9,516 nt of DNA from UBA1724 sp963611685. Lineage in GTDB: Bacteria > Verrucomicrobiota > Lentisphaeria > Oligosphaerales > Oligosphaeraceae. The notes below the pieces were generated by a model. That model worked only from the letters and a program-made list of their open reading frames with translations, did not search any database and was not told the origin of the DNA. This document shows, in pieces, positions 6,483 to 9,516 of this stretch. The position numbers were made by a program, and so were the translations under genes. Numbering within the stretch: position 1 is the stretch's first letter; each line of letters starts with the position of its first letter. Where the stretch lies: positions 1 to 9,516 of the forward strand of contig CAVDSU010000086.1 in NCBI GenBank assembly GCA_963611685.1, given 5' to 3'.

Positions 6483-9367
6483 TGGAGCAGTTGATTTCCA
6501 TGCCGTCCTTGCCGGCGGTCTATCCCACCATCTATGTGTATGAGGTAGAGGGTCTGGAGGATCACAAGGGCTATTTGAAGATTGGGTATACGGACCGTGC
6601 GGATGTGAACGAGCGTATCCGGGAGCAGACGCATACGGCGGCGTTGGCGCCCAAGGTGGTTTTGAAGGAATGCGCCATGCGTCCTGACGGCAGCGTGATT
6701 CTGGACAAGGAGATTCATCGGATTCTTTTGCGGAAGGGCTTTGCGCAGCTGAATGCGGGCGAAGACCGGAACGAGTGGTTTCGCTGCACCGTGAAGGATG
6801 TCAAGGCGGCGTTGTGTGAGGCGAAGAGCGGCAAGCCGAACGAGGAGGACCGCTTTGAGACCTTCTCCATGCGCCCGGAGCAGTTTTCTGCAGTGGAGAA
6901 GACCCTGGACTACTTTCGGAGGGCGAAGGCGGAGGAGCCGGGAAAGGCGCCGAAATTCCTCTGGAACGCGAAGATGCGCTTCGGCAAGACCTTCGCCACC
7001 TATCAGCTGGCGAAGCAGGCGGGTTTCCGGCGGGTGCTGGTCCTGACCTTCAAGCCCGCGGTCGAGTCCGCCTGGGCCTCTGACCTGCGCACCCACATGG
7101 ATTTCGTGGGCTGGCAGTTCGTCTCCAACAAGGACGCACAGGGAAACGGCATCAACATCGACCAGGAGTACGAAAATGCGGACAAGGGGCGACCCATCGT
7201 GGTCTTCGGCTCCTTCCAGGACCTCCTGGGCGTCAATGCTTCGGGCGGCATCAAGGCGAAGAACGAATTCATCCACAGCGTCAACTGGGACCTCGTGGTG
7301 TTGGACGAATACCACTACGGCGCCTGGCGGGACAAGTCGCAGAGGCTCTTCGAGACCCCGGACGAAGAGAAGGAGATCGACTTCAATCCGGAGGAATACC
7401 GGTCGAAGGACGCCCTGGACGCCCTGGACGAGTCCTTCCTGCCCATCACCACGGAACACTACCTCTTTCTCTCCGGAACGCCTTTCCGCGCGCTCAATTC
7501 CGGCGAATTCATCGAAGAGCAGATTTACAGCTGGACCTATACGGACGAGCAGCGTGCGAAGGCCGCCTGGGACTCTCGGAAGGGCGAAAATCCCTACCGA
7601 TTCCTTCCGAAGATGCGCATGCTGACCTACAAGCTCCCCGAGGAGATCCGCACGGTCGCGGAAGCGGGCGAGTTCAACGAATTCGACCTGAATGAATTCT
7701 TCAGCGCTCGTGTGGAGAAAGGCAAGGACATCTCCACCGCCACCTTCAAGTGGGAGCGCGAGGTAAGCAAGTGGCTGCATCTCATCCGCGGCTCCTATCT
7801 TCCCGCCGCGAAGGACGACTTGAAGCTGGGGCAGGACAAGCGCCCCCCCATGCCCTTTTCCGACATCCGGCTCCTTCATGCACTGCAGCATACCTTGTGG
7901 CTGCTTCCGGATGTCGCCTCTTGCTATGCCATGAAGAACCTCCTTCAACAGGACCGCTTCTTCCGTGACTATGCGGTCGTGTGCTGTGCGGGTCCCCGCG
8001 CGGGCATTGGACTGGCTGCGCTGGGGCCAGTGAAGGCGGCGATGGGCGGGAAGGGCGCAGACCCCCTGAATACCCATACCATTACGCTTTCCTGCGGAAA
8101 ACTCACCACGGGAGTCACGGTCCCTCCCTGGACGGGCGTCTTCATGCTGAAGAACCTCCAGAGCCCGGAGTCCTATTTCCAGACCGCCTTCCGGGTGCAG
8201 TCCCCTTGGACAATTCCCGGCGAGGACGGCGAGAGAGTCTCCCGGAAGGAGGAGTGCTATGTCTTCGACTTCGCCCTGGAGCGTGCCCTCAAGCAGATTG
8301 CGGACTATTCCTGTCGCCTGAAGGTGGGCGAGGACAACCCGGAGGCGAAGGTGGCGGAGTTCATCAGCTTCCTGCCGGTGCTTGCATACGACGGCGCCTC
8401 CATGAAGCAGATCTCGGCGCAGGAGGTGCTGGACATCACCCTCTCGGGGACCTCCGCTACGCTCCTGGCGCGTCGCTGGGAGTCCGCCTTGTTGGTCAAT
8501 GTGGACAACGACACCCTGAAGCGACTGATGGAAAATCAGGATGCCTACAATGCGCTCATGCGCATAGAGGGCTTCCGTTCCCTGAACGAGGACATCACCA
8601 CCATCATTAACAAGTCCGAGAAGGTCAAGAAGGCGAAAAAGTCGGGCGGCAATCTTTCCCCCAAGGAGAAGCGTGAGCTCTCGGGGGACGAGAAGGAATA
8701 CAAGGAGAAGCGCAAGCAGATCCAGCAGAAGCTGATCAAGTTCGCCACCCGCATCCCCATCTTCATGTATCTCACCGACTACCGCGAGAAGTGCCTGAAG
8801 GATGTCGTTACGCAGCTGGAGCCGCAGCTCTTCAAGAGAGTCACTGGACTGGAGGTGGCGGACTTCGAGATGCTCTGCACCATGAATCTCTTTAACGCGA
8901 ACTTGATGAACGACGCCATCTTCAAGTTCAAGCGCTACGAGGATGCCAGCCTCTCCTACGCTGGTCCCGGCATGCATGAAGGCAAGGACGTCGGCGGCTG
9001 GGACACGGTGCTTCGCCAAGAGGAATACAGGAAGCTCTTCTATCGACAGCAGCGCTCCATGGTGAAAGAGGATTCAGCCTCTTTCGACGATGAAGAGGCC
9101 CCGGCGGGCTCGCTGGTGGCGGAGGAGTCGGCGGCATATAGGGACCGCTGCGAAGAGGAGTCGCAGGCTCCCGCCACGCCGTCCGCGGTTTCGTTTTCAG
9201 CGCCAAGTGTCGGCTCCATAGTGTTCCACGAAACCCTGGGGCAGGGGACGGTAAAGCGCATCGACAAGCGGGGGAAGTATATCTGCGTGAATTTTCCCTC
9301 CTGTGGCGAAAGAAGGTTCCTGCTCCTGGAAAGCTTCCGAAAGGGAGTCCTTCGCTCAAAGGAGTAA
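6482..9367 (+). CDS. T5orf172/GIY-YIG-like domain, superfamily 2 helicase, Tudor-like domain fusion (putative restriction subunit)
   Basis: A 961-residue protein. Residues about 16-110 look like a T5orf172 domain (GIY-YIG nuclease superfamily): IYVYEVEG, YLKIGYTDR (31-39), R45 in ERIREQ, E77 in DKEIHRIL and the closing EWF (98-100). The helicase core follows: KMRFGKT (164-170) as motif I, VLVLTFKP (185-192), DEYH (275-278) as motif II, FLSGTPFRAL (329-338) as motif III, the LTTGVTVP segment (541-548) and QTAFRVQSP (567-575) as motif VI. This resembles the motor of type I and type III restriction enzymes. Residues 711-752 are Lys/Glu-rich and probably coiled coil. Residues 909-957 (GSIVFHETLGQGTVKRI onwards) match the Tudor-like fold at the C-terminus of UvrD/PcrA. 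I infer a translocating restriction or effector subunit whose nuclease is the N-terminal domain, as no PD-(D/E)XK motif is seen. It is the last gene of a three-gene overlapping operon with the two methylase subunits. Confidence 0.88.
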   Translation: MEQLISMPSLPAVYPTIYVYEVEGLEDHKGYLKIGYTDRADVNERIREQTHTAALAPKVVLKECAMRPDGSVILDKEIHRILLRKGFAQLNAGEDRNEWFRCTVKDVKAALCEAKSGKPNEEDRFETFSMRPEQFSAVEKTLDYFRRAKAEEPGKAPKFLWNAKMRFGKTFATYQLAKQAGFRRVLVLTFKPAVESAWASDLRTHMDFVGWQFVSNKDAQGNGINIDQEYENADKGRPIVVFGSFQDLLGVNASGGIKAKNEFIHSVNWDLVVLDEYHYGAWRDKSQRLFETPDEEKEIDFNPEEYRSKDALDALDESFLPITTEHYLFLSGTPFRALNSGEFIEEQIYSWTYTDEQRAKAAWDSRKGENPYRFLPKMRMLTYKLPEEIRTVAEAGEFNEFDLNEFFSARVEKGKDISTATFKWEREVSKWLHLIRGSYLPAAKDDLKLGQDKRPPMPFSDIRLLHALQHTLWLLPDVASCYAMKNLLQQDRFFRDYAVVCCAGPRAGIGLAALGPVKAAMGGKGADPLNTHTITLSCGKLTTGVTVPPWTGVFMLKNLQSPESYFQTAFRVQSPWTIPGEDGERVSRKEECYVFDFALERALKQIADYSCRLKVGEDNPEAKVAEFISFLPVLAYDGASMKQISAQEVLDITLSGTSATLLARRWESALLVNVDNDTLKRLMENQDAYNALMRIEGFRSLNEDITTIINKSEKVKKAKKSGGNLSPKEKRELSGDEKEYKEKRKQIQQKLIKFATRIPIFMYLTDYREKCLKDVVTQLEPQLFKRVTGLEVADFEMLCTMNLFNANLMNDAIFKFKRYEDASLSYAGPGMHEGKDVGGWDTVLRQEEYRKLFYRQQRSMVKEDSASFDDEEAPAGSLVAEESAAYRDRCEEESQAPATPSAVSFSAPSVGSIVFHETLGQGTVKRIDKRGKYICVNFPSCGERRFLLLESFRKGVLRSKE

Positions 9368-9372
9368 GACGT

Positions 9373-9401
9373 AGGGGCACCGAGGCAGACCGGCTGCCCC
9401 T
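9373..9401 (+). terminator. Possible hairpin after the operon
   Basis: AGGGGCA (9373-9379) pairs perfectly with TGCCCCT (9395-9401) around a 15-base loop, a few bases after the stop codon. There is no T-run behind it, so intrinsic termination is only a possibility. Confidence 0.35.
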
Positions 9402-9422
9402 CCCGTTCCCCCCTTCCGTATC

Positions 9423-9516
9423 TTCCGTGGTTCGAATTCAACCACGGAAATTCTGTGGTTCGAATTCAACCACGGAATGCCACAGAAATTTTTTCACGGA
9501 AGAACACAGAAAAAAA
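9423..9516 (+). repeat. AACCACGGAA-type inverted repeats at the right edge
   Basis: The stem TTCCGTGGTT (9423-9432), loop CGAATTC and stem AACCACGGAA (9440-9449) form a perfect 10-bp hairpin. A second copy at 9451-9477 differs by one base in the left arm (TTCTGTGGTT). Then CACGGAAGAACACAGAAAAA closes the window, matching the second arm of the 3551-4020 repeats. The array evidently continues beyond the window. Confidence 0.92.

Noticed and set aside
6476..9019. An 847-codon open frame on the minus strand
   Set aside because: It is antisense to the helicase gene. The plus-strand product has coherent helicase motifs, while the minus-strand product is Leu/Val/Arg-rich without any domain, as expected from GC-rich codon bias.

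Overview
The window (roughly 55-60% G+C by eye) holds five genes I can support, separated by intergenic DNA unusually rich in repeats. Standard-code ORFs, recognisable Shine-Dalgarno sites at some genes and overlapping genes point to a bacterium. No taxonomic marker gene is present. The heavy load of dispersed repeats suggests an environmental or gut lineage, possibly the Planctomycetes-Verrucomicrobia-Lentisphaerae group, but that is a weak inference.

Left part (1-2647): one minus-strand gene (554-2170) encodes a NERD-domain nuclease fused to a UvrD-like superfamily 1 helicase. It is tightly bracketed by inverted copies of one dispersed repeat (about 363-553 and 2171-2390), whose inner edges reach the stop codon on one side and the start codon on the other. 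Outside these lie further repeats: GC-rich direct repeats at 1-372, and a tandem array of CTAG-rich units and GC hairpins at 2391-2647, part of which reappears inverted at 190-252.

Middle (2648-4240): an AT-rich leader precedes a small, very basic Lys/Ala-rich protein (3009-3335) that resembles histone-H1-type DNA-binding tails. It is followed by a repeat field: three 32-33 bp units, then three tandem copies of a 113-114 bp unit and a diverged fourth, all built around AACCACGGAA and its reverse complement.

Right part (4241-9367): three plus-strand genes with overlapping ends form an operon. They encode (i) a methyltransferase-like subunit with a SAM motif I but no NPPY; (ii) an Eco57I-type adenine methyltransferase with both motif I and NPPY; and (iii) a 961-residue fusion of a T5orf172/GIY-YIG-like domain, a superfamily 2 helicase and a C-terminal Tudor-like domain. 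Together they look like a restriction-modification or phage-defence system. Specificity would reside in the C-terminal half of the second protein, and cleavage in the GIY-YIG-like helicase. An abruptly AT-rich stretch (about 5470-6360) covers exactly the NPPY plus putative target-recognition half of the methylase, suggesting past exchange of the specificity module. The same AACCACGGAA repeats return at 9423-9516, so the operon is bracketed by one repeat family.
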